A stretch of DNA of 57,250 nucleotides from Ruegeria spongiae (GCF_023502395.1 NZ_JAMFMB010000027.1:1-57250); one strand, 5' to 3'; numbered from the stretch's first letter, positions 26,490 to 37,870 are shown. The notes: a model not told the origin generated them from the letters alone. A program made the numbers and translations.

Positions 26490-27880
26490 TCCCGGTCAAA
26501 AGCTACGTGGGCAAGCAGGTGGCGGTTCTGGGTCTGGGCCGTTCCGGTCTGGTGGCGGCGCGCGCGCTGCGCGAAGGGGGTGCCACGCCGATTTGCTGGG
26601 ATGACAACCCGGCGGCGCGCGAGGCGGCGGAGAGTGAGGGCTTTACCTGCCGCGATCTACTGAAGCAGGGCGCATTCGAAGAGGTCGCCGTGCTGATCGT
26701 CTCGCCCGGCATTCCGCATCTTTTTCCCAAACCCAACCCTGTGATCGTGGCGGCGCAGGAGGCGGGCGTGCCCGTCGACAATGATATCGGCCTGTTTTTT
26801 CAGTCCTTCGCGACGCAGGACTGGGACCGGTTCGACACCATGCCGCGCGTGGTCGCCGTCACCGGGTCAAACGGCAAATCGACCACCGCCGCGCTGATCC
26901 ATCATATCCTGACCGAGGGCGGACGGGACTCGCAACTGGCGGGCAATATCGGGCGCGGCGTGCTGGATATCGAGCCAGGCGGCGACGGGTCGGTGGTGGT
27001 GCTGGAACTCAGCAGCTACCAGACCGATCTGGCCCGCGCGCTGACCCCGGATGTGGCGGTTTTCACCAACCTCAGCCCCGACCATCTGGATCGCCATGGG
27101 GGGATGGGCGGCTATTTCGCGGCCAAACGTCGCCTGTTTGCCGAGGGCGGTCCCGACCGCGCAGTGATCGGTATCGACGAGCCCGAAGGGGCCTATCTGG
27201 CCGGGCAACTGGCGGAGGGGCCGCGCGATGACCGGGTGATCCGTGTCTCGGTGGCGCGCAAACTTTCGGGTCCGGGTTGGCAGGTCTTTGCAAAGAAAGG
27301 CTTCCTTTCGGAATACCGCAAGGGGCGCCAGGCCGGGTCAGTCGATCTGCGCCGGATCCGCGGGTTGCCGGGGGTGCATAACCACCAGAACGCATGTTCC
27401 GCCTATGCCGCCTGCCGGGCGCTGGGGCTTGCGCCGCGCGAGATCGAGAGTGCGATGCAGAGCTTTCCGGGCCTGCCCCACCGCAGCCAGATCATCGCCG
27501 AGGCGGATGGCATCACCTATGTCAACGACTCCAAGGCCACCAATGTTGACAGCGCCGCCAAGGCTCTGTTGGCCTTTGGCAACATTCGCTGGATCTGCGG
27601 CGGGTTGGAGAAAGAGGGCGGGCTGGATGCGCTGAGTGGCGCTTTGGGCGCGGTCAGCAAGGCCTATGTGATCGGGCGCGAGGCGGCCGGGTTCGCCATG
27701 CAGCTTGATGTGGACAGCGAGGTCTGCACCACCATGGCCGCTGCCGTCGAACGGGCCATGGTCGAGGCGCAAGAGGGCGACACCGTGTTGCTGGCCCCGG
27801 CGGCGGCGAGTTTCGATCAATATGACAATTTCGAACAGCGCGGTGAGGATTTCACGGCTGAGGTTCTGGCCCGGCTCTAG
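26486..27880 (+). CDS. murD: UDP-MurNAc-L-alanine:D-glutamate ligase
   Basis: 464 residues. Adds D-glutamate to UDP-MurNAc-L-Ala. N-terminal Rossmann-like [17 protein letters not shown] loop [12 protein letters not shown] near 125-136, [23 protein letters not shown] and the C-terminal [15 protein letters not shown] are standard. After its stop, the cluster is broken by a 130-base gap with palindromic elements and an antisense flavoprotein gene. Confidence 0.97.
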   Translation: MIPVKSYVGKQVAVLGLGRSGLVAARALREGGATPICWDDNPAAREAAESEGFTCRDLLKQGAFEEVAVLIVSPGIPHLFPKPNPVIVAAQEAGVPVDNDIGLFFQSFATQDWDRFDTMPRVVAVTGSNGKSTTAALIHHILTEGGRDSQLAGNIGRGVLDIEPGGDGSVVVLELSSYQTDLARALTPDVAVFTNLSPDHLDRHGGMGGYFAAKRRLFAEGGPDRAVIGIDEPEGAYLAGQLAEGPRDDRVIRVSVARKLSGPGWQVFAKKGFLSEYRKGRQAGSVDLRRIRGLPGVHNHQNACSAYAACRALGLAPREIESAMQSFPGLPHRSQIIAEADGITYVNDSKATNVDSAAKALLAFGNIRWICGGLEKEGGLDALSGALGAVSKAYVIGREAAGFAMQLDVDSEVCTTMAAAVERAMVEAQEGDTVLLAPAAASFDQYDNFEQRGEDFTAEVLARL

Positions 27881-27881
27881 G

Positions 27882-28002
27882 GCATGTCGGGCAAAAGTGG
27901 GGACCGGTTTTGCGCTCCCCGGGCCTGCTCCAATTTAGGGGGCGCTGCCCCCGTCGCCCGTTCCGGTCGACTCCCCCGAGGTATTTTTGAACAGAAGAAG
28001 GG
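27882..28002. repeat. Palindromic intergenic repeat elements
   Basis: The gap after murD has a GCAAAA / TTTTGC palindrome (27891-27913) with a GGCATGTCGGGC lead, a GGGGGC-GCT-GCCCCC hairpin (27938-27952), and a CCGAGGTATTTTTGAACAG stretch at 27976-27994. These resemble short dispersed elements that recur between genes in alphaproteobacteria. Only one copy of each is seen here, so the repeat nature rests on general knowledge. Confidence 0.45.
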
Positions 28003-28010
28003 GCGGGATT

Positions 28011-29195
28011 TCAGTTTTGGCTGGCGGCGATTGCAGTGCCAGCGGCGTGGCCTGAGGACCAGGCCCATTGGAAATTATAGCCGCCCAGCCAGCCGGTGAC
28101 GTCAACCGCCTCGCCAATGGCATAGAGACCGGGAACGGTCTTGGCCTGCATGGTCTTCGAGGACAGCCCATCGGTGTCGATCCCGCCCAGCGTGACCTCG
28201 GCGGTGCGGTAGCCTTCGGTGCCGGACGGGGTCAGTTGCCAGTTTTGCAGGGCGGCGCAGAGGGTTTCGAGCCGCGCATCCGATTGATCTGCGAGATTGC
28301 CGTCCAGCGAGAGCTCTGGCGTCAACGCCTCGACCAAGCGACCGGGCAGGTGGCGGGCAAGCTCGGTGGTCAGCGCCTTGCGCCCCCCCGCCTGACGTCG
28401 GGCACGCAGCAGGTCATAGAGCGCAAGATCGGGGATCAGGTTCACCGACACCGCCTCGCCCTCACGCCAATAGGAGGAGAGTTGCAACACCGCCGGGCCG
28501 CTCAGACCGCGATGGGTGAACAGAAGCGCCTCGTCAAAGCTGGCGCGCGCAGTGCTGAGGCGCGCGGGCAGCGAGACGCCCGCAAGCGGCTTGAAGCGGC
28601 CTTCGGGGAAGGTGAAGGGGACCAGCGCGGCGCGGGTTTCGGTCATTGCCAGCCCGAATTGACGGGCGATGTCATAGGCCAGTCCGGTGGCCCCCATCTT
28701 GGGGATCGACTTGCCACCGCTGGCCAGCACCAGATTGCGGCAGGCGAGCCTGCGCGTCGTGCCCTCGCGCTCGACCTGCAGGCGGAAGCCGTCGGTGGTT
28801 TTCTCGACCTCGCGCACCGAAGTGGACAGCCACAGCTCTGCCCCGGCCTGCTGCAGTTCTTGCACCAACAGAGCGACGATTTGCTTCGAGGACCCGTCAC
28901 AAAAGAGCTGCCCCAGCGTCTTTTCATGCCAGGCGATGCCGTGGCGGTTCACCAGATCAATGAAGTCCCATTGGGTATAGCGCGCCAGTGCGGATTTGCA
29001 GAAATGCGGGTTTCGCGACAGAAAATTCTCAGGTCCGGCAAAGAGATTGGTGAAATTACAGCGCCCGCCACCCGAGATTCTGATCTTTTCGCCCGGTGCG
29101 CGCGCATGATCCAGCACCAGCGCGTTGCCGCCGCACTGGGCGGCGCACATCATGCCGGCCGCGCCCGCGCCAAGGATGATCGTCTGATATTCCAT
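28011..29195 (-). CDS. HI0933-family FAD-dependent oxidoreductase
   Basis: 394 residues from MEYQTIILGAGAAGMMCA; the 26 codons before that are open but lack similarity. The N-terminal dinucleotide fold GAGAAGM, then RISGGGRCNFTNL, LASGGKSIPKMGATG and the C-terminal GLYAIGEAVDVTGWLGGYNFQWAWSSG identify the HI0933/BaiN-like flavoprotein family. The reaction is unknown for most members. It lies antisense between murD and ftsW, interrupting the cluster, and points away from ftsW. Confidence 0.9.
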   Translation of the reverse strand: MEYQTIILGAGAAGMMCAAQCGGNALVLDHARAPGEKIRISGGGRCNFTNLFAGPENFLSRNPHFCKSALARYTQWDFIDLVNRHGIAWHEKTLGQLFCDGSSKQIVALLVQELQQAGAELWLSTSVREVEKTTDGFRLQVEREGTTRRLACRNLVLASGGKSIPKMGATGLAYDIARQFGLAMTETRAALVPFTFPEGRFKPLAGVSLPARLSTARASFDEALLFTHRGLSGPAVLQLSSYWREGEAVSVNLIPDLALYDLLRARRQAGGRKALTTELARHLPGRLVEALTPELSLDGNLADQSDARLETLCAALQNWQLTPSGTEGYRTAEVTLGGIDTDGLSSKTMQAKTVPGLYAIGEAVDVTGWLGGYNFQWAWSSGHAAGTAIAASQN

Positions 29196-29324
29196 GCCCC
29201 GCCCTTGGCGCGGAATCCGGGTTTTGGCAAGAGGAAGAGACTGGCCTGAGACGCGATTTTCCTGTAGCCTCAAGCACAGATCCCGAAAACGGGGCGCATG
29301 TGAGGCAGAAAACGGCGGTATCTC

Positions 29325-30488
29325 ATGACTGAGATGGTTTATGGCGCGGCCCCTGATCGGGGTGGCGAACCGATTCTACCCAAGTGGTGGCGGACGCTGG
29401 ACAAATGGTCGATGTCCTGCGTGCTGATCCTGTTTGTGATCGGCCTACTGCTGGGGCTGGCTGCCTCGCCGCCGCTGGCCTCGCGCAACGGGTTCGACCC
29501 CTTCCATTATGTCGAACGGCAGGCGTTTTTCGGCGGCGTGGCGATATTGGCCATGCTGCTGACCTCGATGATGTCGCCTACGCTGGTGCGCCGTCTGGCG
29601 GTGTTGGGGTTTCTGGTCTCGTTCGTGGCACTGGCGTTGCTGCCGTTTCTGGGGACTGATTTCGGCAAGGGCGCGGTGCGCTGGTATTCGCTGGGCTTCG
29701 CCTCGCTGCAGCCCTCGGAATTCCTCAAACCCGGCTTTGTGGTGGTCGTCGCCTGGATGTTTGCCGCCAGTCAGGAGATCAACGGCCCGCCGGGGCGGCT
29801 GTGGTCATTCGCGCTTTGTATGGCGATCGTTGGCATGTTGGTGATGCAACCCGATTTCGGACAGGCCTGTCTTGTGCTGTTTGGCTGGGGCGTGATGTAT
29901 TTCGTGGCCGGTGCGCCGATGCTGCTGCTGGTCATCATGGCCGGGGTGGTCGTGCTGGGCGGTATGCTGGCCTATTCCAGTTCCGAGCATTTTGCGCGCC
30001 GCATCGACGGCTTCCTCAGCCCCGAGGTCGATCCGACCACCCAACTGGGCTATGCCACCAACGCCATCATGGAAGGTGGTCTGTTCGGTGTTGGCGTCGG
30101 CGAGGGTCAGGTGAAATGGTCGCTGCCCGATGCCCATACGGATTTCATCATCGCCGTTGCCGCCGAGGAATACGGGCTGATCCTGGTGATGATGATCATC
30201 GCGCTTTATGCCATGATCGTGGTGCGCTCGCTCTTGCGGCTGATGCGTGAACGCGACCCCTTCATCCGGCTGGCGGGCACCGGGCTGGCCTGTATGTTCG
30301 GGGTTCAGGCGATGATCAATATGGGTGTGGCGGTGCGCCTTTTGCCCGCCAAGGGCATGACGCTGCCCTTCGTGAGCTATGGCGGCTCGTCGCTGATTGC
30401 GGGCGGGATTGCCGTGGGCATGTTGCTGGCCTTTACCCGGACGCGGCCTCAGGGCGGGCTGGGCGAGATTTTGCGCGGGCGGGGATGA
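29325..30488 (+). CDS. ftsW: Septal peptidoglycan polymerase FtsW
   Basis: 387 residues of the SEDS family with about ten membrane helices. It polymerises lipid II at the septum with FtsI. Motifs: [21 protein letters not shown] in the first half and [19 protein letters not shown] near the C-terminus. Overlaps murG by ATGA. Since the gene before it is antisense, a promoter in 29196-29324 is needed; none is obvious to the eye. Confidence 0.96.
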   Translation: MTEMVYGAAPDRGGEPILPKWWRTLDKWSMSCVLILFVIGLLLGLAASPPLASRNGFDPFHYVERQAFFGGVAILAMLLTSMMSPTLVRRLAVLGFLVSFVALALLPFLGTDFGKGAVRWYSLGFASLQPSEFLKPGFVVVVAWMFAASQEINGPPGRLWSFALCMAIVGMLVMQPDFGQACLVLFGWGVMYFVAGAPMLLLVIMAGVVVLGGMLAYSSSEHFARRIDGFLSPEVDPTTQLGYATNAIMEGGLFGVGVGEGQVKWSLPDAHTDFIIAVAAEEYGLILVMMIIALYAMIVVRSLLRLMRERDPFIRLAGTGLACMFGVQAMINMGVAVRLLPAKGMTLPFVSYGGSSLIAGGIAVGMLLAFTRTRPQGGLGEILRGRG

Positions 30489-31585
30489 TGCGGCAAAACT
30501 ATCTGCTGATCGCGGCGGGCGGCACCGGGGGGCACATGTTCCCGGCGCAGGCGCTGGCCGAGATGATGCTGGCCCGTGGCTGGCGTGTGCGGCTGTCAAC
30601 GGATGCACGCGGTGCGCGCTATACCGGCGGCTTTCCCCATTCGACCGAGATTGTCGAGGCCTCCTCGGCCACCTTCGCGCGCGGCGGGCTGCTGGCCAAG
30701 GCGCTGGTCGGACCCAAGATCTTGGCGGGCGTGGCGGGCATGGCATTGCAGATGCTGCGCGACAGGCCGGATGTGGTGGTGGGATTTGGCGGCTACCCCT
30801 CGATCCCGGCGTTGGGTGCCGCGACGTTACTGCGGCTGCCGCGGATGATCCACGAACAGAACGGCGTGCTGGGAAAGGTCAATCAGGTCTTTGCCAAACG
30901 GGTCGACAATGTGGCCTGCGGCGTCTGGCCCGCCGACCTGCCCGAGGGTGCCCGTGGCATCCATGTGGGCAACCCGGTGCGCGGCGCGGTGCTGGACCGG
31001 GCGGGCGCGGCCTATATCATGCCCGGTGACTACCCGATGTCGATCCTGGTCATGGGTGGCAGCCAGGGCGCGCGTATCCTCAGCGATATGGTGCCGGGCG
31101 CAATTGCTGCGCTGCCCGAAGGGCTTAGACGCTACGTGCGGGTGGCCCATCAGGCCCGTGACGAAGATGGCGCGCGGGTTACGGCCTTTTATGCCGAACA
31201 TGGAATCAGCGCCGAGGTAAAGCCGTTCTTTCAGGACGTCCCGCGCCGTATGTCCGAGGCGCAGTTGGTTATCAGTCGCTCGGGCGCCTCCAGCGTGGCG
31301 GACATCTCGATCATCGGTCGGCCCTCGATCCTGATCCCCTATGCCGCAGCGGCAGGCGATCATCAAACCGCCAATGCGCGAGGCCTGGTGCAGGCAAACG
31401 CTGCCATCATGATCCCCGAGTCTGCCCTTGACGTTTCAGCACTGGCAGAGCAAATCACCTCGGTTCTCACGAATCCCCGCGCCGCCCAGCAGATGGCCAG
31501 CGCCGCCCTGACGGTCGGTGCGCCGGATGCGACCGGGCGTCTGGTGGGGTTGGTCGAGGACCTCGCACGAAAGGAAGCGCCATGA
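30485..31585 (+). CDS. murG: Lipid II synthase MurG
   Basis: 366 residues. Adds GlcNAc to lipid I on the cytoplasmic membrane face. Gly-rich N-terminal loop [17 protein letters not shown], middle GFGGYPSIP and [11 protein letters not shown], and C-terminal donor site VMGGSQGAR with [11 protein letters not shown] are MurG motifs. Two consecutive ATG codons are possible starts; the first is used. Overlaps murC by ATGA. Confidence 0.97.
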   Translation: MMRQNYLLIAAGGTGGHMFPAQALAEMMLARGWRVRLSTDARGARYTGGFPHSTEIVEASSATFARGGLLAKALVGPKILAGVAGMALQMLRDRPDVVVGFGGYPSIPALGAATLLRLPRMIHEQNGVLGKVNQVFAKRVDNVACGVWPADLPEGARGIHVGNPVRGAVLDRAGAAYIMPGDYPMSILVMGGSQGARILSDMVPGAIAALPEGLRRYVRVAHQARDEDGARVTAFYAEHGISAEVKPFFQDVPRRMSEAQLVISRSGASSVADISIIGRPSILIPYAAAAGDHQTANARGLVQANAAIMIPESALDVSALAEQITSVLTNPRAAQQMASAALTVGAPDATGRLVGLVEDLARKEAP

Positions 31586-32988
31586 CCCCCGCAACGAAAC
31601 TCCCGCAGGATGTGGGCTCGATCCATTTTGTGGGCATCGGCGGTATCGGCATGTCAGGCATCGCCGAAGTGCTGCTGAACCTCGGCTACCAGGTGCAGGG
31701 CTCGGACCTGAAAGCGTCCAAGATCACCGACCGGCTGGCCGAGCTGGGGGCGACGATCTTTATCGGGCAACGGGCCGAGAACCTGGACGGCGCGCGGGTT
31801 GTTGTGGTCTCGACCGCGATCAAACCGGGCAACCCGGAACTGGACGGAGCCCGCTCGCTGGGCTTGCCGGTGGTGCGCCGCGCCGACATGCTGGCCGAAC
31901 TGATGCGACTGAAATCCAACATCGCCATTGCCGGCACCCACGGCAAGACCACCACCACCACCATGATGGCGGAACTCATGGTGGCGGGCGATTTCGACCC
32001 GACTGTCATCAATGGCGGCATCATCCACGCCTATGGTTCGAACGCGCGGATGGGGCAGGGCGAATGGATGGTGGTCGAAGCCGACGAGAGCGACGGCTCG
32101 TTCAACCGCCTGCCCGCGACCATCGCCATCGTCACCAATATCGACCCCGAGCATATGGAGCACTGGGGCGATTTCGACAAATTGCGCGACGGGTTCTACG
32201 AGTTCGTGTCGAACCTGCCGTTCTACGGGCTTGCGGTTTGCTGCACCGATCATGCCGAGGTCCAGACGCTGGTCGGCCGCATCCATGACCGCCGGGTGCG
32301 CACCTATGGCTTCAATGCGCAGGCCGATGTGCGCGCGATCAACCTGACCTATGTGAAAGGCGTGGCCCATTTCGACGTTGTCCTGCAGGAAGAAGACATC
32401 ACCATCGAGGGCTGCACCCTGCCGATGCCGGGCGATCACAATGTCTCGAACGCGCTGGCCGCGATCACCGTGGCGCGCCATCTGGGCATGAAAACCGCTG
32501 AAATCCGCGACGCACTGGCCAGCTTTGGTGGCGTCAACCGCCGCTTTACCCGCGTGGGCGAAGTGAACGGCGTGACCATCATCGATGATTACGGCCATCA
32601 TCCGGTCGAAATCGCCGCCGTGCTGAAGGCCGCGCGCCAGGCTAGCGAGGGTCGGGTGATCGCTGTACATCAGCCGCACCGCTACTCGCGCCTGTCCAGC
32701 CTTTTCGATGATTTCTGCACCTGCTTCAACGAGGCGGACGTGGTCGCCATCGCCGAGGTCTTCGCCGCCGGTGAAGACCCGATCGAGGGCGCAGGCCGCG
32801 ACGATCTGGTCGCGGGCCTGATCCGTCACGGTCACCGCCACGCCCGCGCGATCCTGAACGAGGACGATCTGGAACGGTTGGTGCGCGAACAGGCGCGGCC
32901 CGGCGATATGGTGGTCTGTCTTGGCGCGGGCACCATCTCGACCTGGGCCAATGGGCTGCCCGAGCGGCTTCACAAGATTGCGTGCTGA
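31582..32988 (+). CDS. murC: UDP-MurNAc:L-alanine ligase
   Basis: 468 residues. Adds the first amino acid to UDP-MurNAc. [14 protein letters not shown] near the N-terminus, ATP loop [32 protein letters not shown] and HQPHRYSR are all intact. It closes the ftsW-murG-murC run; a 94-base gap with AT-rich sequence separates it from the DUF2484 pair. Confidence 0.97.
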   Translation: MTPATKLPQDVGSIHFVGIGGIGMSGIAEVLLNLGYQVQGSDLKASKITDRLAELGATIFIGQRAENLDGARVVVVSTAIKPGNPELDGARSLGLPVVRRADMLAELMRLKSNIAIAGTHGKTTTTTMMAELMVAGDFDPTVINGGIIHAYGSNARMGQGEWMVVEADESDGSFNRLPATIAIVTNIDPEHMEHWGDFDKLRDGFYEFVSNLPFYGLAVCCTDHAEVQTLVGRIHDRRVRTYGFNAQADVRAINLTYVKGVAHFDVVLQEEDITIEGCTLPMPGDHNVSNALAAITVARHLGMKTAEIRDALASFGGVNRRFTRVGEVNGVTIIDDYGHHPVEIAAVLKAARQASEGRVIAVHQPHRYSRLSSLFDDFCTCFNEADVVAIAEVFAAGEDPIEGAGRDDLVAGLIRHGHRHARAILNEDDLERLVREQARPGDMVVCLGAGTISTWANGLPERLHKIAC

Positions 32989-33082
32989 CCAAAAAAACTA
33001 TGGAAAACCTGACTTGTTTGTTCAATTATAAGGCGAGCAAACGGTCAGAATCACAAAAGACGACCGAAACAGGGCGAGTGGG

Positions 33083-33340
33083 ATGGGCCTTTCAATACTA
33101 CTTGCGGTGGCATGGGTTTGCGCGGCAACCTTCGTCGCGCTGCTGCCGATGCGGTGGCAGTATCCGTTGGGCGGGGCGCTGATGCTTGCGGCACCCGCTC
33201 TGATTGTGCTGATAGGGTATCAACACGGGGTGCTTCTGGCGCTTCTGGCGCTGGCGGCGTTTGTGTCGATGTTCCGCAATCCACTGCGCCTTGTCTGGCG
33301 CAAATTGCGCGGGCTTGAGACAGGGGGGGTGGCAGAATGA
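33083..33340 (+). CDS. DUF2484 small membrane protein 1
   Basis: 85 residues with two or three membrane helices (about 3-21, 28-46, 47-64) and a basic tail (RNPLRLVWRKLRG). It belongs with the Rhodobacterales-limited DUF2484 proteins encoded beside murB. No function is known. Its stop overlaps the start of a second member by ATGA, so both are translated together. Confidence 0.78.
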   Translation: MGLSILLAVAWVCAATFVALLPMRWQYPLGGALMLAAPALIVLIGYQHGVLLALLALAAFVSMFRNPLRLVWRKLRGLETGGVAE

Positions 33341-33576
33341 CCTTGTCCCTGACCCTTGTCTGCGTCTGGGCTGTCTCGGCCAATCTGATGGCGATGGTGC
33401 CGAGCCGGGACAATCACTGGTCCCGGGCCTATCTGCTGATCGCTCTGGGCATTCCTCTGCTGGGCTATGTCACCTATCAGAATGGCCCGTTGGTCGGGTT
33501 GATCGTGCTGATTGCGGGGATGTCGGTTCTGCGCTGGCCTGTGATATACCTGTCCCGTTGGATTCGCAGGCAGTAA
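33337..33576 (+). CDS. DUF2484 small membrane protein 2
   Basis: 79 residues, similar in layout to its neighbour: N-terminal helix ending in MVPSRDNHW, a YLLIALGIPLLGYVTYQNGP segment that parallels the LIGYQHG segment of protein 1, and a C-terminal basic RWIRRQ. Tandem paralog. It ends three bases before murB, pointing to a role in or near the cell wall step, which is only an inference. Confidence 0.75.
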   Translation: MTLSLTLVCVWAVSANLMAMVPSRDNHWSRAYLLIALGIPLLGYVTYQNGPLVGLIVLIAGMSVLRWPVIYLSRWIRRQ

Positions 33577-33579
33577 GCC

Positions 33580-34506
33580 ATGAAAAATTTGCCCGGCGTG
33601 CGGGGTCGTCTGACCCCGGATCGCGCGTTGAATGACCTGACCTGGCTGCGCGTGGGCGGCCCGGCGGATGCACTGTTCCAGCCAGCCGATATCGAAGACC
33701 TGCGGGACTTCCTGCGCGCGTTGCCCCCTGAGATTCCTGTTTTTCCGATGGGCGTGGGCTCCAACCTTATCATCCGCGACGGAGGCCTGCGCGCCGTGGT
33801 GATCCGGCTGGGGCGGGGCTTCAACGGGATCGAGGTAGAGGGCCATCGCGTCACCGCTGGTGCTGCAGCGCTGGATGCCCATGTGGCGCGCAGGGCGGCG
33901 GATGCGGGCATCGACCTGACCTTTCTGCGCACCATTCCCGGCGCGATCGGGGGGGCTTTGCGGATGAATGCGGGCTGCTATGGCAGCTATACGGCGGATG
34001 TGTTTGTCTCGGCCCGAGCGGTCACACGGCAGGGCGAGGTGATCACGCTCAGCGCCGATGACCTCAACTTTCGCTACCGCCAGACCGACCTGCCTGAAGG
34101 CGCGGTGTTGATCGACGCGGTTCTGCAAGGCCCTGAGGGCGACCCGGCAGAGCTTCACGCCCGCATGGAAGCGCAACTGAAAAAGCGCGACGACACCCAG
34201 CCCACCCGGGATCGCAGTGCCGGATCGACCTTTCGCAACCCGGCCGGGTTTTCCTCGACCGGGCGGGAGGATGATGTCCATGACCTGAAGGCCTGGAAGG
34301 TGATCGACCAGGCGGGCATGCGCGGTGCGCGCCGGGGCGGCGCACAGATGAGCCCGAAACATTCGAATTTCCTCATCAACACCGGCACCGCAACCGCCGC
34401 CGATCTGGAGGGATTGGGTGAGGAGGTGAGAAAAAAGGTTTACGATTCCAGCGGGATCACGCTAGAATGGGAAATCATGCGGGTCGGTGAGCCGCTGACA
34501 GAATAA
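33580..34506 (+). CDS. murB: UDP-N-acetylenolpyruvoylglucosamine reductase
   Basis: 308 residues, type I/II FAD oxidoreductase that makes UDP-MurNAc. FAD-binding segments [13 protein letters not shown] and [17 protein letters not shown] are present. The catalytic Ser lies in [10 protein letters not shown], and [23 protein letters not shown] carries substrate contacts. Start ATG three bases after the DUF2484 pair. Confidence 0.96.
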   Translation: MKNLPGVRGRLTPDRALNDLTWLRVGGPADALFQPADIEDLRDFLRALPPEIPVFPMGVGSNLIIRDGGLRAVVIRLGRGFNGIEVEGHRVTAGAAALDAHVARRAADAGIDLTFLRTIPGAIGGALRMNAGCYGSYTADVFVSARAVTRQGEVITLSADDLNFRYRQTDLPEGAVLIDAVLQGPEGDPAELHARMEAQLKKRDDTQPTRDRSAGSTFRNPAGFSSTGREDDVHDLKAWKVIDQAGMRGARRGGAQMSPKHSNFLINTGTATAADLEGLGEEVRKKVYDSSGITLEWEIMRVGEPLTE

Positions 34507-34608
34507 GACCCTGGGACCGAACCCCTTCACAGGCATTTCGGGGCGGTTCAACAGGACAAAAAGCAAACGGATCGCAAAAAACAAGATCCGGTTATATTGA
34601 GGCGCATT

Positions 34609-35529
34609 GTGGGTCAGTCGAGCAGGACAACCCCCAAAGTGGCGGTATTGATGGGCGGCCCCTCGGCGGAACGCGAGGTGTCACTCAGCAGCGGGCGCGA
34701 ATGCGCAGCCGCACTAAGGGGCGAAGGATTTGAGGTGGTCGAGCTGGACGCTGGCCCGGACCTCTGCGACCGTCTGGCCGAGATCAAACCCGATGTGGCC
34801 TTCAATGCGCTGCATGGCCGCTGGGGCGAGGATGGCTGCGTGCAGGGCTTGCTGGAATGGCTGCGCATCCCCTATACCCATTCGGGCGTGCTGGCGTCGG
34901 CGCTGGCGATGGACAAGCAACGCTCGAAAGAGGTCTATGCCGCCGTTGGCCTGCCCATCGTGGAAAGCGTGATCTCGCACAAGGACGAGGTTATGAAGGC
35001 GCATCTGCTTAAGCCGCCTTATGTCGTCAAGCCCAACAATGAGGGCTCCTCTGTCGGTATCTACATCGTGCAGGACGGCGCCAACCGCCCGCCGGTTCTG
35101 GAAGAGAGCATGTCGAGCTTCGTCATGGTCGAGGAATATGTGGCGGGCCGCGAATTGACCACCACCGTAATCGGCGACCGCGCCCTGACGGTGACCGATA
35201 TCATCACCGAAGGCTGGTACGATTACGAGGCGAAATACGCCGTCGGAGGCTCACGCCACGAACTGCCCGCCGACATTCCGAAAGAGATCTTTGACCGCTG
35301 CATGGACTACGCGCTGCGTGCCCATGACGCGCTGGGTTGCCGGGGCGTGACCCGCACCGATTACCGCTGGGACGAGGCGCGCGGGGCAGACGGGTTGTTC
35401 CTGCTGGAAACCAACACCCAGCCGGGCATGACGCCGACCTCGCTGGTGCCGGAACAGGCGGCGCTGTTCGGAATGACTTTCGGCCAGCTCTGCGCCTGGA
35501 TGGTGGAGGATGCCTCATGCGATCGCTGA
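34609..35529 (+). CDS. ddl: D-alanine:D-alanine ligase
   Basis: 306 residues from a GTG that has GAGG six bases upstream; TTG at 34597 is possible but less likely because it would overlap that ribosome binding site. ATP-grasp enzyme that makes the D-Ala-D-Ala used by Mur[33 protein letters not shown] and [18 protein letters not shown] are diagnostic. Overlaps ftsQ by 13 bases. Confidence 0.95.
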   Translation: MGQSSRTTPKVAVLMGGPSAEREVSLSSGRECAAALRGEGFEVVELDAGPDLCDRLAEIKPDVAFNALHGRWGEDGCVQGLLEWLRIPYTHSGVLASALAMDKQRSKEVYAAVGLPIVESVISHKDEVMKAHLLKPPYVVKPNNEGSSVGIYIVQDGANRPPVLEESMSSFVMVEEYVAGRELTTTVIGDRALTVTDIITEGWYDYEAKYAVGGSRHELPADIPKEIFDRCMDYALRAHDALGCRGVTRTDYRWDEARGADGLFLLETNTQPGMTPTSLVPEQAALFGMTFGQLCAWMVEDASCDR

Positions 35530-36530
35530 TGCGTGTCTTCCTGCCGGTGCGCCACCGAGAGAAACCGCTGGTGCGCAAGGACGCGCGGTTCTCGTCAGCG
35601 GAAACTTCGGGCTATGTCGCCAAACCCGCCGTTACGCTGGACGGGCATGGTCGCATGGGTCGTGATGCGCCACGGCGCATTGATCCTGCGCCCTCGCGTC
35701 TGAACTACCGCATCCAACGCTGGATGCTGACGCCCGGCATCCGGCTTGGCCTGCGCATCGGAGTGCCCCTCTGCCTGGCCTTTGCCGCCGGCACCGCGTT
35801 CTGGGCGGATGAGGCCCGGCGTGATGCGCTGACCGGTTTTATCGCCGAGATCCGCGCCTCGATCCAGGAACGCCCGGAATTCATGGTCAAGCTGATGGTC
35901 ATCGACGGGGCGGGCACCAATCTGGCGCAGGACATCCGCGAGGTGGTGCCGCTGGATTTCCCGGTTTCCTCCTTTGATCTGGACGTGGCGCAGATCCGCG
36001 ATGTGATCACCGGGCTGGACCCGGTCAAATCGGCTTCGGTCCGGGTGCGCCCGGGCGGTATCCTGCAGGTGGATGTGGCCGAGCGGCGGCCCGTCGTGGT
36101 CTGGCGCACCCGTCAGGGTATCGAGATGCTGGACGAAACCGGCGCGCATATCGACATTCTGACCAGCCGCAAGATGCGCACCGACCTGCCGCTGATTGCG
36201 GGCAAGGGGGCGGACGGGCATGTGGATGAAGCGCTGGCGCTTTTTGCCGCCGCCAAGCCGCTGGGCGATCGCATGCGCGGTCTGGTCCGCGTCGGTCAGC
36301 GGCGCTGGGACCTGGTTCTGGATCGCGGCCAGCGCGTCATGCTGCCGACGACACGCCCGGTGCAGGCGCTGCGGCGGGTGCTGGCGGTGAACGAGGTGCA
36401 GGACATGCTGGAGCGGGATGTGGCCTCGGTCGACATGCGCATCGGCGAGCGACCGACATTGAGAATGACACAGGCCGCCACCGAAGAATGGTGGCGCATC
36501 AGAAATCCAGACGGGGACGGGCAAGACTAA
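35517..36530 (+). CDS. ftsQ: Cell division protein FtsQ
   Basis: 337 residues. Long basic cytoplasmic part (about 1-78), one membrane helix (about 79-97), then a POTRA domain ([34 protein letters not shown]) and the FtsQ beta domain ([22 protein letters not shown]). It bridges FtsL/FtsB and the divisome. The start ATG lies inside the end of ddl; a second Met is four codons later. The cytoplasmic part is longer than in E. coli. Confidence 0.93.
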   Translation: MRSLMRVFLPVRHREKPLVRKDARFSSAETSGYVAKPAVTLDGHGRMGRDAPRRIDPAPSRLNYRIQRWMLTPGIRLGLRIGVPLCLAFAAGTAFWADEARRDALTGFIAEIRASIQERPEFMVKLMVIDGAGTNLAQDIREVVPLDFPVSSFDLDVAQIRDVITGLDPVKSASVRVRPGGILQVDVAERRPVVVWRTRQGIEMLDETGAHIDILTSRKMRTDLPLIAGKGADGHVDEALALFAAAKPLGDRMRGLVRVGQRRWDLVLDRGQRVMLPTTRPVQALRRVLAVNEVQDMLERDVASVDMRIGERPTLRMTQAATEEWWRIRNPDGDGQD

Positions 36531-36531
36531 G

Positions 36532-37869
36532 ATGATGACGGATCTCTATCAGTCGCAACGGGCGATGCGTCAGATGCGCCAGCAGGCGATGCAGCGCGGT
36601 GTGGTGGCCATTCTGGATGTCGGCAGTTCCAAGATCGCCTGCCTGGTGTTGCGGTTCGATGGCACTGGCAAGCTGGCCGATGATGGCTCGATCGGCTCCA
36701 TGGCGGGCCAGACCGGGTTTCGGGTGATCGGGGCTGCGACCACGCGGTCGCGCGGCGTGGAGTTCGGCGAGATCACCGCCATGCAGGAAACCGAGCGTGC
36801 CATCCGCACCGCGCTGCAGGCGGCCCAGAAGATGGCCGAGATCCGCGTCGATCATGTGATCGCCTGTTTCTCGGGGGCCAACCCGCGCTCTTACGGGCTG
36901 GATGCCGAGGTCGAACTGGACACGCAAGAGGTGACCGAATCCGAGATCGGCCGCGTGTTGAACGCCTGCGAAGTGCCGGAATATGGCGCGGGTCGCGAGG
37001 TGCTGCACGCCCAGCCGGTGAATTTCGCGCTTGATCACCGCTCGGGCCTGATCGACCCGCGTGGGCAATTGGGCCAGTCGCTGTCGGTGGACATGCACAT
37101 GCTGACCGTCGATGGCACCGCCATCCAGAACCTTGTGCGCTGCATCAAGCGCTGCGATCTGGAACTGGCCGGGATCGCCAACTCGGCCTATGTCTCGGGC
37201 ATCTCGGCTCTGGTCGAAGACGAGCAGGAACTTGGCGCGGCCTGTATCGACATGGGCGGCGGCACCACAAGTGTGTCGATTTTCATGAAGAAACACATGA
37301 TCTACGCCGATTGCGTGCGCATGGGCGGCGATCACGTCACCGGTGATATCTCGATGGCGCTGGGGGTTCCTGCGGCCAATGCGGAACGGATCAAGACCTT
37401 TTCGGGCGGGGTGCATGCCACAGGGGCCGATGATCGCGACATGATCGATATCGGCGGTGAAACGGGTGACTGGGAACATGACCGGCGCAGCGTCAGCCGG
37501 GCCGAGCTGATCGGCATCATGCGGCCACGGGTCGAAGAGATTCTGGAAGAGGTGCGCGCCCGACTCGACGTGGCCGGGTTCGACCACCTGCCCAGTCAGC
37601 AGATCGTGCTGACCGGCGGCGCAAGCCAGGTGATGGGGCTGGATGGGCTGGCCAGCCGTATTCTGGGCCAGCGCGTGCGGCTGGGCCGCCCGCTGCGGGT
37701 GCATGGCCTGCCGCAATCGGCCACCGGTTCGGGTTTTTCCAGCGCGGTGGGGCTCAGCCTGTTTGCCGCGCATCCACAGGATGAATGGTGGGATTTCGAA
37801 ATCCCGGTCGACCGCTATCCGGCGCGGTCCTTCAAGCGGGCGGTCAAGTGGTTCCGCGACAACTGGTAG
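36532..37869 (+). CDS. ftsA: Cell division protein FtsA
   Basis: 445 residues, actin-like ATPase that tethers FtsZ to the membrane. Phosphate loop 1 AILDVGSSKIACLVLRF near 25-41, phosphate loop 2 CIDMGGGTTSVSIF, and LTGGASQVMGLDGLASRIL. The C-terminus ends in an amphipathic SFKRAVKWFRDNW, fitting the membrane-targeting helix. Two ATG codons stand in a row at the start. One base after ftsQ. Confidence 0.96.
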   Translation: MMTDLYQSQRAMRQMRQQAMQRGVVAILDVGSSKIACLVLRFDGTGKLADDGSIGSMAGQTGFRVIGAATTRSRGVEFGEITAMQETERAIRTALQAAQKMAEIRVDHVIACFSGANPRSYGLDAEVELDTQEVTESEIGRVLNACEVPEYGAGREVLHAQPVNFALDHRSGLIDPRGQLGQSLSVDMHMLTVDGTAIQNLVRCIKRCDLELAGIANSAYVSGISALVEDEQELGAACIDMGGGTTSVSIFMKKHMIYADCVRMGGDHVTGDISMALGVPAANAERIKTFSGGVHATGADDRDMIDIGGETGDWEHDRRSVSRAELIGIMRPRVEEILEEVRARLDVAGFDHLPSQQIVLTGGASQVMGLDGLASRILGQRVRLGRPLRVHGLPQSATGSGFSSAVGLSLFAAHPQDEWWDFEIPVDRYPARSFKRAVKWFRDNW

Positions 37870-37870
37870 G

